From: Cannabis sativa
Taxonomy: Eukaryota; Streptophyta; Magnoliopsida; Rosales; Cannabaceae
Direction of reading: 5' to 3'
Length of the DNA stretch: 64,000 nucleotides
Assembly (NCBI RefSeq): GCF_029168945.1
Contig: NC_083603.1
Coordinates: forward strand, 45,456,406-45,520,405
The notes below the pieces were generated by a model. That model was not told the origin of the DNA and ran no database searches. It was given only the letters and a program-made list of their open reading frames with translations. A program made the position numbers and the translations under genes. Below are positions 34,761-46,984 of the stretch, piece after piece. Positions within the stretch are counted from its first letter, which is position 1. Each line of letters opens with the position of its first letter.

Positions 34761-35820
34761 TGAGATTATTTGAATAAAGAACAATAAATAATCACGTAAA
34801 AATAAAAAATAATTATTTGAATAAAGAATTCAATATACACATTTATATATATGAATCTCATTAATCAAAAAGAATTATTAAATATATGAACAATAATTTG
34901 TCATGTTATATGTTTCCCAATAAAGAAATCCACCTCCTCATAGTCAAAAATAAACAATATATGTAATACAGATCTTTGTAATGAAGTACCTAAAAGAAAC
35001 AAAACTTCAGTTAGCATAATCAGAAAAGGTTTAAGTGAACTAAATAATGACTAAGAAGATCTAAATTACAAAATGAAAATAACATGTCTATATGAGTATG
35101 ATTCTATTGCTATATGAGCATAATTGATCTAAGAGAAAATAGATAAACTTATAAACATATAAATATACTTAATATTAATTTTGACAAAGAAACAATTCAA
35201 TTATAAACAATTCTAAATATCAGCTTGACAATTTCAACACACTAATTACTCATTAAATAACCATAATGTATACATCATGATAATTTTATTTTATTTGATA
35301 TCAAATGATAGAGATTATTGAGGTTTTCAGCCATGGAAAACATACTATGATCAAAAAGTAATGCTCATTAATTGTATATTTCAAAGAAACCCTAATTTCC
35401 ATGAATGTCCCTAATAATATATAAACAATAAAGTTGTAAATTAAAAAAAAAAGTAGCAAAATTTCATTTAATATAAGAAATAGAACAAATTTAAGATTTA
35501 TACAATACTGAAATTTGAACTCTTAGAAGCCATTAGCGAAGGGGCGAAACTCGTTAGATCTCCTAGTTGAACACTACCTTAAAAAAAAATTAAATGATGT
35601 GGAGGTTTTTTTATGTGTTTCTGTTTCGATATGTTCTTTTAAAACACCATAAATTGTAAAACAAGCCTAACAGTTGCTTAATGTTTTCTTAGCTTTAACG
35701 TGGCACCCACTTCTTAGATTGACTTTTTTATCTTGTATATTTATGTATCTTTGAGATTTAACGGAAAAGGCTCTATTGCCTTGAGATTTAAACCACGTTT
35801 GATTTTCTTATTATTTACAG

Positions 35821-35889
35821 GGCCGACATGCTTTGGTCTATGATATAAATACAATAAATGAGACTTGGGAGTGGGTTGACCTTAAGGAG
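35821..35889 (+). pseudogene. Isolated EMSY-LIKE (Agenet/Tudor) exon fragment
   Basis: A 69-bp exon with acceptor TTATTTACAG and donor GAG|GTAACA, encoding [20 protein letters not shown] and LKE. This matches the conserved segment of plant EMSY-LIKE proteins, chromatin factors with an Agenet/Tudor module, where the phrase HALVYD-NT-ETWEWV-LKEI is characteristic. No neighbouring exons of that gene are visible within several kb. It therefore looks like a captured piece, probably cargo of the Helitron ending at 34647 or of a similar element. Confidence 0.65.
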
Positions 35890-36268
35890 GTAACAATTGT
35901 GTTTTAAAATCTTGGTTCCTGAAGAATATTTCAAGATACAAGTATGATGGGTTTTTTATATTATAGACGATTTGTTCCAAAACATAATAGAACTAACCAA
36001 TTTAAGTTAATGATCTGGCTTCTGATACGTCCATATTAAAGATGATTGGGGGTGTGCGGTTCTGTAAATGCTATGAAATAATTTTGTAGTTAGTTTGTGA
36101 ATATTGCAATGAAAGTGTTGGTTTGACCTGGCAATTTTGTGGTTACAACTTACAAGAATTCTTGACAAGGTTGTTGAATAGTAAACCAATATAAAACTTG
36201 TTTTACTCTGTTGAATAATATGAAAGATAATTTATTTTTTCACCATGTTTAAAAATAAATACAAATTT
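35890..36268. other. Spacer following the EMSY-LIKE exon
   Basis: Moderately AT-rich sequence that looks like intron DNA continuing from the isolated exon. I see no further exon before the CACTA-type element at 36269. Confidence 0.35.
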
Positions 36269-37457
36269 CACTACAAGAAAATAGGTTTTCAGCGACTAGA
36301 GTTTTTGTGACTAAATCAATTTAGTCACTAATAGTTAGCTTTTACGACTATTATTTAGTCGTAGACATTTTTAGTCATGAGACATTGTTTAATTGAAACC
36401 AAAAGAATTAACCACTAATTTTTAGTCACTGTTTGTTATTTTCAGTGACTAAATTTGTACTTAGTCACTGAAACTTTGGCGCCAAATTAATAGTTGTGGC
36501 AAGAGCACTAAGTTTTGGTGACTAAAATTATTTAGTCACTAAAAATCTAAATTTGTGACAAAATATTTAGTCAGTGGAAGTTAATGATTTTCAATTACTA
36601 AAATATTAGTCATAGAAAAATCTATATACTTGCAATTATTAATGAGTTATATATACCAACTAATTATTTAGTCACCATAAAATATAAAATTAAATTACTA
36701 TATAATATTATGTGACTACAATTTTAGTCCATAAAAAAGATAATATTTGTGACATGTATTTTTTTTTAAAAATATATATTTGTACAAAGATACATACCCA
36801 CTTGTACAAATATAAATGTAATAGAAAATTTATAATTTTAAGATATATATTACCAAAAAAATTACTATCTGAAGGATATTATGTAAAAAGTTTACATATA
36901 TATATATATTAAATTACTCTATTTTGAACTGATCGTATTGAAGCATAAGAAAACTTTTTTTAAAAAAATTAATTTAAATTTAATATTATAAAATGAATTA
37001 ATATATTATGTGTAGATATTTTATCACACTAATCGGTTATAACTAGGATCTTTTAGATTTTTTTTTTTATTTCAAAATATAAATTTAAATTTGCCTAATA
37101 GTTAGTCAGCTATTTTTATGCTTTTTTATTTTATTTTCATATAAAAAGTATGAATAAAGTAATTATTTTTTCATAAAATTATGTATTGTGACTATTTAAA
37201 AAATTCAAATTTTAAACATTTTTTCAAATATTAATTTCAAAAAGTAAAATATTAATATAATTATTCATTTTCTTTTTTAGAGAAATTTTCATTTTTAGCG
37301 GCAAATCTCAAACTTTTCCCTCTATCTTTTCAGTTCCCTACCTAAGCACTCTCTCACTCTACCTCTCCCAAACCCTCACGCATCTCATAGAGAAACCACC
37401 CTCTCCCCTAATATTTCTATCGCATAATGAGCCCTCTTAGTTCGAATACGACCGCCG

Positions 37458-37577
37458 ATGAGGCGACGACTATTCTCAAATGTTCTCTGGTGGCCCCTCT
37501 GTGTTGTGGCAATTTTGCTTTTCATTTATGTTTTGAGCAAAGGGAATCAGATTGAGTCCATGCCTGCCATTTCAAGG
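37458..37577 (+). pseudogene. Captured first exon with signal-anchor segment
   Basis: From ATG, MRRRLFSNVLWWPLCVVAI is followed by more hydrophobic residues, then GNQIESMPAISR, ending at a GGTAATG donor. The basic start plus one membrane segment and a luminal-looking tail resemble the N-terminus of a type II Golgi enzyme such as a glycosyltransferase, but I cannot name the family. Upstream (37300-37457) is pyrimidine-rich sequence (CTCTCTCACTCTACC) like a plant 5' leader. It is inside the CACTA-type element and is not followed by matching exons, so it is a captured fragment. Confidence 0.5.
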
Positions 37578-37784
37578 GTAATGATCTTAATTTTCTGCAT
37601 AAAAATAATATATAATCAATTGGGTCGAATGGATATTATCTTAATTTATCTCATTTGCCTTTATTATTTTGCTCGTGAAAAGTTTTAGATTCTACATGTT
37701 TGTATGAGTTTGGAGAATGGCTGCCATATTGGTATATTTGTTAGCTTTATGGTTGATTTGTTTCAACATTTTTTATGGTTTTAG

Positions 37785-37905
37785 GTTCTGGATACCTGTG
37801 AGTGTATTGAACTTCTGGGTAGTACCTCTTCAAGCACGCATAGCTTTCATGTCAATGGGTTCAATATTCTGGAACTTCTGCTTGTCTTCTACAATGAACA
37901 AGTAG
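37785..37905 (+). pseudogene. Captured last exon of an Mpv17/PMP22 family gene
   Basis: After an acceptor-like GGTTTTAG, the frame reads FWIPVSVLNFWVVPLQARIA followed by FMSMGSIFWNFCLSS and a stop. This is the C-terminal signature of the Mpv17/PMP22 family of peroxisomal, mitochondrial or plastid membrane proteins (W-P...N-F..VP...R......S..WN..LS). Upstream exons are absent, so this is a transduplicated exon inside the CACTA-type element. The frame is intact, which suggests recent capture or chance preservation. Confidence 0.7.
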
Positions 37906-40515
37906 TTTAGTCATTCGGTTATATGGTATCAGCTCAGAAATTTTTGACTGGAAGTTAGGAGAAATATTTGGGAGCCTGAGGTAATGATTCAAGTTGTACA
38001 CATTTGCTTTAAAGTAATTTTTTTATAGAAATTTGTAGACACAATTTTGGCCTTAAGAAAGGATTTGAATTTTCGGTGACATTTGTCTATGGACTTCACT
38101 TGAAATATGTATAGAAAAGGTTGTGTTCTTCCAATTTGGGAATGACATATGTTTTACTTGGTTACTACTATGAGTAGTTAATCATGGCATTTTGGAGCTG
38201 ACTCGTTGAGTTGTAAAAGAAAAAAAAGTATTGTGTTAAACAACAAATATAACTATATTCAGTATTATTGTTCTTGTGTGATTATTTTGTTTTTATGGTA
38301 TACTTTATATAATTTATTAGAGTTGATATATAATTGATAGTATCTCACATGAAATTTCTTAACTACTTTGTTGCCTAGCATTTTGACATGTTCATGTTTT
38401 GATTAATTATTGCTCAAAAGTTTTGACAGCTACACAAGCTATTCCCTAAAATGGATCATTTCTTTTGAACCAATTGTTTTTTATTTCCTCTTTCATTTAT
38501 TGATTTATTTCATCCATGGATCAGTACCCTTCCAAATATTATGGCACTGAGATGATGGTATGATATTCCTAGTTTTAAATTACCCAATTTACTATCATAT
38601 ATAGTTTAGTTGCAGCTGTAATTTAGTTTTGAACTATTGTAAGATCTTGATTGTACATTACTTCAATGCATATGTTTAATTTACTAATTTTTCAGGTGAG
38701 ATTTTATAGTACTGTTATCTGTCACTGCTATAGATCCCTCTCTGTTGCTAGACAATGCAGAGTGGAACTTTCATAATGGCTAAATTGTAGTGACATATAT
38801 GTATTGCTGCTGATTTTTATAATTTTTCTATAATTCTTTCTTGCACATAACATTTGAGGTTTTCGTAGGAAAATTGGTATTCCATTGTCTGTGGGTTATC
38901 CCCAATCAATAAGTGTTTATTTTTTTTTTGTTCATTTTACTGTTATGTGTTCTTTAGATACAGATTTGGGCTTCAAAATAATTAGTAGATGTATTTTGAT
39001 TTTTCTCATTAATCGAGATTCAATATTACTTGCTTTTATTTGTAGTGACAACTGAAAATGATGATGTGTTATTTGTAGTGGAAGAACTCTACAACACTCT
39101 TCCTTGAGGTGAGCTTTGGTATAGTGTTGCTTCATTCAACTTTCGTATTGTGAGTGCCTTAATGGTTATATCAAAAACTACTTTGTATCATAGATGTTTA
39201 TTAACAGATATAGATATATAACTTTTTAAATTTCATCTATTAACCTTGACAATACAGATACAACATGGTTATGGTGTTTAGAGATTATCTTTCAATGTGA
39301 CTCCTAGTAGGCAGTTCAAGCAATACTAGCATCATAGATCATGCCTACAGACGCTCAAAGGATGCTTTAAGAGTTTGAGGGGTGTGTTCTTCTAGCTTAT
39401 GAGTGAAAGCCAGACTAGGATAGGGGCTTCACATTCTTTTTTATGTTTGTTTGTTTGTCTAATTTAGTGTTATTTCTTTTGTTCATTTAGTTTAGTTTGT
39501 ATTGAGGTAAATTTTTTCTGTTTTTCTTGTTGGCAACTCTGATTTATGGAGTTTGTTGTTGTAGTTCATAGACAATATAATTCAAGCAAGCATTATGTAA
39601 TTGAATTTTTTATGATTGACATTGTAATTTTTATGTAATGAATAAATGTGTTTAATATTATTTAAATATAACTTTGAATAATTTGTTTTTGTTATATAAT
39701 TTAAATGAAAATAAATTAGTTTTGAAGGCTAAATATTGGTCACTAAATAATTAATTAATATAATTTTTATTTATTATTACCAACTAAAATATTTAGTCAC
39801 AAAATATTAGCCATTTCATGACTAAATTTTAGTTGTTGAAGATTAATTTTTTGGTTGTTGAAAGTGCACATTGGTATTTATGTGACCAATATATCAATTA
39901 TATTGTGACTAAATTTAATATATTTCGTAACTAAATTTTAGTCATAGAAAATAATATTTTTTCTGACTAAATATAATAGTCGTTAAATTTCTTCTACGAC
40001 CGACTTTCAGCGACCAAATGGCGACTAAAAATAATTAGTCGTAAAAAATTGTTGGTGACTAATTATTGAGTTTTAAGGACTAAAAAATTAGTCGTTGAAA
40101 ATGAGTTTTTTTGTAGTGTTTGATGAGCATATTACTTTTTTTTTTCTTTTTTTAATTGAGAGTCTCAGAGTATCAAATCCCGGGTTGAATTTTTTTTATT
40201 TGTTGTGTTGTGATTCTCGAATATTTAACATCAAATATCAGTTCAAATATTAATGGAATTTGTTTTATTATTATTTTATTAATTTTATTATTTTATTAAA
40301 TAAAAATTAAAAGTCACCCAAATATCAGTTCAAATATTAATGAGATTTGTTTTATTATTATTTTATTATATATAAATAATATTTTATTATTTTATTAAAT
40401 AAAAATTAAAAGTCACCCATAAATTTCTCAAAAACCAAGAATTTTAGTTATATAGGCACACTTTATATAGAATAGATAGATATAAAGAATCTATATATCT
40501 ATATATATCTATCTA

Positions 40516-41742
40516 CTAGGTGAATGTACGTGCCGAGCCACGTATTGATAGTTTTATTTAAGATTTTAATCTTTTTAAGATTTTGAATATATTTTATTTT
40601 AAAAGATTTCAAATTTTTTGTTTGAAAAAATTAAATATTTATATTTAAAATATTATTTAATAATGTATTAAAAATAATATTAGTGTAATTATAAAATTGT
40701 AAATAAATTTATTATTGGAGTAGTAGATTATTCTATTTAGTTCTTTTTTTAATATAGCATTGTAATGTAAGTTTATATCTATAAATATTCTGTAAAGTGT
40801 TAATATTATATGAACATCTGCATTTATAAAGCTAAAAATTGGGTCAATGACAGAAGTGGTATATCTGCAATCACACAAAGATAGAAGTGGTATTTCTGCT
40901 AAACCATGACACTTGAATCATCAGGGCGAATTAACACCAACCAATAAGAAAGAAAGAAAAAACCAAGAACGGTTTCAAGGTGGAGTATTGTGTTTAATAT
41001 ATGAGTTTGCACGATCAGATTTAGAACAATTACAAATAATGAGAAAGTAGATACAGAATTAAATCTAATCAAATTTAAATTTAAATAGTATATGATTTAG
41101 ATATTTTTAATTAATCTATTTAATATTTAATAATTATTTAGTCAAAAAAAATATCTACAAACATCATAGTGAAAAAAATAATAACAATAAAAAAAATAGT
41201 TATCCTTATATAATAGAAAAATAGAAAAAATTAAATTTTATCATCAATTAAAATTAATAATTATACATGTATAATCAATAGGTTAAAAAAAAAAAGAGTA
41301 TTGACCTATATTATAGATAGATATATAGATTATGGAGTGCAAACACTTTTGGACTACATTTGATGACTCTCTATTGCCAAAAATTTCTTCACATTAGAAT
41401 AGAAAAGAAATTAATAAAGCAAATAAAAAGAATAACATCACATTATGTATAGGAATGAAAAAAATAAAGATTTTTTTAAAAAATAAATAAAAAAAATTAT
41501 TAATATTCTCCCAAGATAGGTTTGTTAGAGAGATATATATGGTTAAGATGATTTTTTTAATTTAAAAAGAGATTATTAATATTTAAAAGATTGTTTAATT
41601 TTTTGAGTTTAATTATTGGGTTTATTTATTAACGGGAGATCAAACCTAATCGTTAAATTTAACAGAATATTCTTTTTTATTTTTAAGTATATTCTGTTAA
41701 ACCAAGAAATGTCGTTAGATAGACACTTTTAATATATAAAGA
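40516..41742 (-). mobile_element. Non-autonomous Helitron
   Basis: On the minus strand it starts TCTTTATATATTAAAAGTG at 41742, the same 5' end as the Helitron at 30266-30940. It ends with the hairpin ACGTGGCTCGGCACGT, the spacer ACATTCAC and CTAG at 40516. The flanks are A and T. About 1.23 kb, AT-rich, non-coding. The two copies share about the first 130 bp and the 3' end but not the middle. Confidence 0.65.
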
Positions 41743-41746
41743 TATA

Positions 41747-41801
41747 TCTATAAAAAAGAAGTATGAAGCGGTGATGTAACATTTTAATATCTATATCTAT
41801 A
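41747..41801 (+). mobile_element. Truncated Helitron-like 5' end
   Basis: TCTATAAAAAAGAAGTATGA and the following AGCGGTGATGTAACATT match the start of the terminus at 44385. It is only 55 bp long because another Helitron end begins at 41802. Confidence 0.5.
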
Positions 41802-41960
41802 CTAGCAAAAAACTACGTGTGAGGCACGTATATTAAATTTATGTTAGTTTTTTTTCTATGTTATTTGAAAGTGACACAATTAAAAATTAAAGAAAAAATA
41901 TTATTAATTATTAAGTGAGATTATTATTATGTGTATCTAAATATTATATTTTATAATATT
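41802..41960 (-). mobile_element. Helitron 3' end (minus strand)
   Basis: On the minus strand the hairpin ACGTGCCTCACACGT, the spacer and CTAG (41802-41805) form a Helitron end closely matching that at 34647. The sequence to the right is AT-rich to at least 44380. A 5' end in matching orientation may be the degenerate one at about 46745-46799, which would make a ~5 kb element with other elements nested in it; this is unproven. Confidence 0.5.
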
Positions 41961-44384
41961 GTCAATTAAAAGTGAATACCGAATGCAATATATTAGTGTT
42001 TAAGAAAGTTTGATGATTTAAATATGTTCTTAAGTTAATCCAAAAATAAAAAATGAAAACCATGTTTAACAAAAAGTGATAGTATTTTATAACAAAATAC
42101 TATTAAATTATTTTAAAATACTATATTTATTAAAATAAAACTCTATGCGATTAAAATTTCATATTTATCTTTACTCAAAAAGAAAAAAAAATTGATAAAA
42201 AAAAGAAAAAAAAATAAAAAGTTTCTATTATTATCTCCATTGCCTTTCTAGATGTGAATAATGGTCTCTTCTTTCTTCCATATTCTTCTTTATTTTTTGT
42301 ATATTGTGTTTGCAACATATATGTAAATTATTACGTAACTTTATAAAATTAACTTTGCTTCTGGAAACTAATGCATATGCCGAGCACTTAGAATCATTTA
42401 TTAGCTGTAAACTTTGTTGGGTTTTTTTCGTCATTGATGCTTGGTTTTGTGAACTTTGATAAAAGTCACGCTTCTTTTTTATTATTATTACTTATATATT
42501 TTGTTATTAAGTTGTGAAGAAGAAAAAAGAGAAGTACGGATTGGAATATTATGTGTGATCCCATGGGAATGTCCAAATTGTAATAGGAAAAGGAATACAA
42601 TAAATAATTAAAGAAAACCTAATCGTAGATGTACAACAGCAAAAATCCAATCGATTTTTTTTTTATTTAATGAGATTTATTTTATTATATATAAATGAAA
42701 AGTGACCCATGAATTTCTCATAAACCATTTTATTTTTAATAATAAACCATTTTATTTTTAATATAAATAAAAAGTAAATACCGAATGCAGTATATTAGTG
42801 TTTAAAAAAGCTTGATAATTTAAATATGTTCTTAAGTTAATTCAAAAATAAACTAAAAATTGATGTTCAAATACTTAAGGAAACACAATGTGTGTAAGAT
42901 ATAAAAAGAAAATTAAAAATTAATCTCTAAATTGTTGATAATTGAAGATAACATTTGCTTCGACAGAGACAATAGTATAATTTTATATTTTGTACTTTTC
43001 ATTCTAACCGAGTCTGCATATAGCTGGATTGTCCATTTTTTTTTTGTATAAATCGAATATGGTAGTATCGACAAAGCGGCGGTGTTCCTGCAAATAGTTA
43101 TTTATTTTCATTTAAGATGATTAGACGTGGTGTGCATAATTAATTTAATTAAAAAAATTTACTTATGAAAGATAAGTAAAGTTATTTTATTTCTTTAAAA
43201 CTACACCTCTGCAGTATAATCCATTAATTGGACACCAGTACACGAAAATATTTTTTCCTGTGAAAAAAAAATAATTAGAAAATTATTTTTTTTCTTAAGA
43301 TAAAGCGCAATTAGTGTAAGTAATTTTTTTTTTTTGTTTTGATATTATTTTTATAATATTTTTTAAGATCATAAAAAAAAATTTAAAAAAATATTAGTGT
43401 ATATTTTTGTAAAGGATAATTTTATGATTTTTTTGACTCATGTGGACCCAACGCGCATGGATAATTCAGTTTTTTTTTTGTTATTTCATATTAGAGAGAG
43501 TGAAAAAAAGCTATATATTATTTCAAAAAAAAAAAGCTATATATTATATTTATTAACTATCCTTTCGAAGATAGAAAAGAAAAAGAAGGACTGTATATGA
43601 ATATACTGCATAGTAAAACACATTAAGCTAATTAAACGTATTCTTCATAAGATCAAAATTTTAACATAATCCAAATATAGAATATAACAATATGTTTTTT
43701 GATGTGAAGGTTAAACATAACAAATGGCATAGTTTAGTCTCCGTATAACACAACAACGATGTGAGCTCATTAATTTTGATGGAAACAATGCAGATTTGAA
43801 AAGATTCAATAAGGAGACAAAAATCTCAAAATGTTAGAAAATGAAAAATTAATCTTAAAAATTGCGGGATGATTTACGAATAAAAAAAAGACCCAATTGG
43901 ATCAGAACCTGAAATTGGGGGACGATTTTTTTGAATTTCTCACAGTGAATTTGCGTTAGATCTTCCATTTTTCGCAAATTCACTCATCTATCTAGACGGC
44001 AATAAGAATTTACTTGAATAGTGGGAGTGGACTGCGATTGAAAAAAATATATAAATGAAGATAAATAGCTAGAGGAAACTTAAACGATTTGGTAAAAAAA
44101 AATTCCATATATAATTCGTTCTTTTCCTAATCTCTCTCAACAAACTAATTGTATATGCGATTTAAGGTTCAATTTATTTTATATATATATTTTTATATAT
44201 AGAGTTGAAATATGCAAATATCAGTTCAAATATTAATAAGATTTGTTTTATTATTATTTTATTATATATAAATAATATTTTATTATTTTATTAAATAAAA
44301 ATAAAAAGTCACCTATGAATTTCTCATAAACCAAGAATTTCAGTTATATATGCACACTTTATATAGAATAGATATCTATATATA
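41961..44384. other. AT-rich region without recognisable genes
   Basis: Long AT-rich stretch with many A and T runs. Short open frames on both strands have no features of real proteins. Some phrases recur (for example TTTATTATTATTTTATTATATATAAATAATA at about 40350 and 44250, and ATGAATTTCTCATAAACC at 42710 and 44315), suggesting pieces of the same Helitron families. Confidence 0.4.
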
Positions 44385-44460
44385 TCTATAAAGGAGAAGT
44401 ATGAAGCGGTGATGAGACATTTTAATATCACTCTAAATGCATCAATCTCTTCTCTCCTTC
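44385..44460 (+). mobile_element. Helitron-like 5' end
   Basis: TCTATAAAGGAGAAGTATGA followed by AGCGGTGATGAGACATTTTA. It matches the truncated copy at 41747, and its reverse resembles 46745-46799. The upstream flank (TTATATAGAATAGATA) is the same as that before the Helitron end at 40516. The extent to the right is unknown. Confidence 0.5.
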
Positions 44461-44651
44461 ATTCTCTCATTTTTTGAATATTTTATTAGAGCTTAAATCT
44501 ATAAATTAATATTTTACTATTATTTTAATAAATTTATTATAAAAAATCTAGCATAAATTATTTTATTTTGTTTTTTGAAAAAAAATATCTATATATAAAC
44601 TACACTTACCGTACCATACAGTCGTAGTCTAATTTATCATCAATTAGACAG

Positions 44652-45000
44652 GCTCTCCAAAATGAGAGAACCCCTAATAAGGCCTTATGTAATAATATGC
44701 GTGTGAGCATAACACGTAGTTTTTATATAATATAGATTTAAGATAGAGTGGCATCATAAGTGCAGTTGCGTGCTATATTAGTGCAATAACACAGTTATTT
44801 ATACAGTGGCATATTATGTGTGATATGTATGCTATATGTTATATTTGATTGATCATGTTTTTTTACTGGGTCTTAGCTCACGGGTGCTCTATTGTGTAGG
44901 CAAATGTAAAGCAGTGTCGAGTCAACTATGAGTTTGAAGATTTTGAAGATGAATTGTACATGTTCCGGCCAAGCTAGGCCACGAGGGTTGGGTCTAACAG
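44652..45000 (+). repeat. Gypsy LTR-like fragment, copy 1
   Basis: About 350 bp nearly identical to 57395-57745, from ATGAGAGAACCCCTAATAAG to GGTTGGGTCTAACA. It includes TACTGGGTCTTAGCTCACGG, a phrase seen in many plant Gypsy LTRs. It runs straight into LINE coding sequence, so it is truncated. Confidence 0.6.
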
Positions 45001-45002
45001 GG

Positions 45003-46175
45003 GAAGTTGGTATTGGAGAAAGATGGTAGAACTGAAAGATAAAATTAAAGCTTATGTGCAGCAGAGTGCTTTTGCTGCTATTGAATACAAAATTGTAGAT
45101 GGACAAATCTGGTTTGCACAGGATTTTGGGAAGGTGCCTTAGGCAATGAAGTTTGGTCTAGGTTGAATCTTCCAAAGCATAGTGTGACAGTCAGTAGTCC
45201 CGTGATCCGTAAGGGGAAACACCGGGTAAGCTGTGCAGTCCCACACCGCCTGGGGAAGGTCAAGTGGGATGATTCAGAGACTGTGTAGGTATGGGACTAC
45301 ACAGTTGAAGAGGGCTTAAATGGATTATTTGGTACTACCTATGTCAACAAGGTGCATCTTGTTTTTCGGTAGCCCATCTCGAAAGAACTCCACAGTTAAG
45401 CGTGCTTGGCCTGGAGCAATTTCAAGGATGGGTGACCTCCTGGGAAGTTTTCCCAGGATGCGTGTGAGTGAGGACAAAGCACGCTGAAAACACTCGTGTT
45501 GGTCTGTAGGGTCAGTCATCAATCCAGGAAGTAGCCAAAGTGACGTAATCGTGTATAAGAGCCATTATTCCGTGGGTGTAAGGACCCAATGGAGGCTTGA
45601 AGCGGGGACGTTACACATAGCTTCCTATTATGGTTAGCTATGCTGAATAGATTCAAAACCAGGTATCGACTACTCAAACAAGGGTTGATTGACACAGGTT
45701 GTTGCAGCGTCTGCAACACTGCTGCAGAAACAGCAAATCACCTATTTTTTGAGTGTGATTTTGCTGCAGAATGCCTTAGAGATGTTTGAAGGTCTGGTTT
45801 GGATGGAAGAGTAGGGCTAATTCACTTCAAGCTTTAATGAGATGGGTGAGGAAAGCAAGCTGTTCCAGGTTTAAAAAAAGTGTGCTGGTAGCTGGTGTTG
45901 CTACTGTTGTATATCAGTTGTAGAAGACTCGGAATGAACTATTATGGAATGGAAAAAAGATAGGGATCTCTGAAGTGATGCAGCAAGTGAAGTGGATTGT
46001 AAAGAGTAGAATACTTTTTGTAATGCCAAAAAAGATTAAACAAAGTGATAAAGATTGGTTTGATTTGTTATAAGAAATTTGTATATAGCTAAAATTAAGG
46101 CCTTTTTTCTTGGAAGGTGCTTATATTTGTAAAGTCATAAGTTTTGTAGAGTAATGAAAATTCTGATTCATCAAA
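45003..46175 (+). mobile_element. Degenerate LINE fragment interrupted by a solo LTR
   Basis: The left part encodes YWRKMVELKDKIKAYVQQSA and YKIVDGQIWFAQDFG. The frame then resumes across the inserted LTR as VWSRLNLPKHSFLLWLAML, CCSVCNTAAETANHLFFECD, the zf-RVT zinc-binding domain downstream of LINE reverse transcriptase. Removing the LTR and one CATAG copy restores an unbroken LPKHSFLLW. Later stops (for example after ECLRDV) show decay. A short A-rich tail is near 46168-46178. No reverse transcriptase core is present. Confidence 0.8.
45183..45615 (+). mobile_element. Solo Cassandra-type LTR with 5S rRNA-like segment
   Basis: A 433-bp unit beginning TGTGACAGTCAG and ending GGGGACGTTACA, flanked by CATAG at 45178-45182 and 45616-45620, a 5-bp duplication. 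Positions 45385-45450 resemble plant 5S rRNA, including AGTTAAGCGTGCTTGG and GATGGGTGACCTCCTGGG. This fits Cassandra, the miniature LTR family that carries 5S sequence and its internal promoter. It has no internal region, so it is a solo LTR left by LTR-LTR recombination. The last 238 bp match each arm of the palindrome at 12919-13420. Confidence 0.85.
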
Positions 46176-46984
46176 AAAAACCAAAATATGTAGATTACAA
46201 ATTTTATCAACAAAACTGACAAGTGTCAGAAGGAAAAGAGTACCATTTTTATTTCAAGTGAAGAGCATGTTAATTGTGCCAAGGGTATTTTTGGAAACCC
46301 TTGGCCAATTAAGGGGCACGGCCATATACAACAATTGCAATCATCAATTTAACAATGATGACTAAATTATTGATTGAAGTATTCAAGACTCAAGAGGATT
46401 GATTAAAGTATTTAAGATTCAAGAGTAAATTTACATACCATACGTATACCTCCATTAGTTAGAAGCAGCTTAATAGTTTTGATCTCTTTTAGCATCAATA
46501 ATAATATGAATAATACAACTTAATTAGAATATATAATACGGTTTAGGATTATAATAATTATAAATGTATATGAATTAAAGAATATAATATGATTAGATAC
46601 GAAAAAATCATATGAATAATATAACATCTTTATATATATATAAATTATTATGGATAGATATTTAATTTAACTTTTTTTTTAATTATAAAAAATTAGAATA
46701 ATGAGAGAATTGAGGAGAGAACAAATATATATATATATATATATATTTAAAGTGATTTTAGAGTGCCATATCACTGTCTCATACTTCTTCTTTATATATA
46801 TGTATTGATGATTCCCTCCCATTTCACATACGACATTCACACTTCAAAATAAATTAAAGAAATTAAATAAGTTACAATTATATATTACACAAATATTGTA
46901 AACTTAGTCTAAGTATTAACAATTTAATAAATCTAGAAGTTAACTTAAAAAAATAAGCTAAGGAAGAAAAATTCTTAGGCCTTT
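46176..46984. other. AT-rich spacer with inverted Helitron-like end
   Basis: AT-rich sequence. At 46745-46799 the minus strand reads ATATATAAAGAAGAAGTATG and then AGACAGTGATATGGCAC, a diverged version of the Helitron-like 5' end at 44385 in opposite orientation. Otherwise nothing recognised. Confidence 0.4.

Larger units (their letters stand above)
36269..40118. mobile_element. 3.85-kb CACTA-type element carrying gene fragments
   Basis: Begins CACTACAAGAAAATAGG and ends TTTTTTTGTAGTG, flanked by TTT on both sides (36266-36268, 40119-40121), a 3-bp duplication. The outer ~450 bp at each end hold many copies of short words such as GACTAAAT/ATTTAGTC and TTAGTCACTGAAA in both orientations. The middle has no transposase. 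It has instead sequence of higher complexity with exon-like pieces (37458-37577, 37785-37905) and a further unassigned stretch (about 39240-39420). This is the layout of a non-autonomous CACTA element that picked up host gene fragments. Confidence 0.8.
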
